DNA of 6,197 nucleotides. Origin: Pseudomonadota bacterium (lineage in GTDB: Bacteria; Pseudomonadota; Gammaproteobacteria; Burkholderiales; Burkholderiaceae). Below the pieces are notes generated by a model. That model made no database searches, was not told the DNA's origin, and saw only the letters and a program-made list of their open reading frames with translations. The stretch lies in contig JAJYBQ010000152.1 in the NCBI GenBank assembly GCA_021778935.1, positions 1 through 6,197 of the forward strand. Reading direction: 5' to 3'. Positions 6,167 through 6,197 of this stretch are shown here, in pieces. A program made the translations under genes and the position numbers. Position 1 is the first letter of the stretch; each line of letters begins with the position of its first letter.

Positions 6167-6197
6167 TTATTCCGACTCGGCCAGGGCTGCCAGTTGA
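6167..6197 (-). CDS. prfA: Peptide chain release factor 1, last nine codons only
   Basis: The minus strand entering at the window edge encodes QLAALAESE followed by TAA at 6167-6169. This ending closely resembles the alanine- and leucine-rich C-terminus of release factor 1, which recognises UAA and UAG stop codons. The position directly upstream of prmC is where prfA sits in most proteobacteria. The identification rests on nine residues and synteny; the body of the gene is outside the window. Confidence 0.65.
   Translation of the reverse strand, partial: QLAALAESE

Overview
The window is GC-rich and densely coding. It looks like a chromosomal segment of a proteobacterium, most likely a betaproteobacterium. 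The main reason is the minus-strand order prfA-prmC-grxD-ubiX, which I recall as typical of Betaproteobacteria. The GAF/GGDEF/globin/EAL protein also fits chemolithotrophic or environmental beta- and gammaproteobacteria. The lineage is inference; no rRNA or other marker gene is present.

Bases 2-3517 (+) hold the 3' 1171 codons of one very large cyclic-di-GMP signalling gene whose start lies upstream of the window. The visible domain order is GAF (partial), GAF, GGDEF, globin-like sensor, GAF-like, EAL, and a C-terminal His/Cys module resembling a compact CZB zinc-binding domain. Both enzymatic domains keep their active-site motifs, while the GGDEF inhibitory site is degenerate.

Bases 3511-4056 (-) encode a small glycine-zipper lipoprotein with two C-terminal polyproline runs. 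Its stop codon overlaps the end of the signalling gene by 7 bases in a tail-to-tail arrangement. Its own leader (4057-4192) carries a good -10 element, short hairpins, a T7 tract and a strong ribosome binding site.

Bases 4193-6197 (-) are a housekeeping cluster read right to left: the last codons of prfA (release factor 1), prmC (release-factor glutamine methyltransferase), grxD (CGFS monothiol glutaredoxin) and ubiX (flavin prenyltransferase). prfA and prmC act together, since PrmC methylates the GGQ glutamine of RF1. grxD serves iron-sulfur trafficking, and ubiX makes the prenyl-FMN used by UbiD in ubiquinone synthesis. grxD and ubiX are separated by a single base.

No tRNA, rRNA, CRISPR array, insertion sequence or phage gene was seen. 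The most notable items are the sensor arrangement of the signalling protein, its CZB-like tail, and a 24-base perfect palindrome inside its coding sequence.
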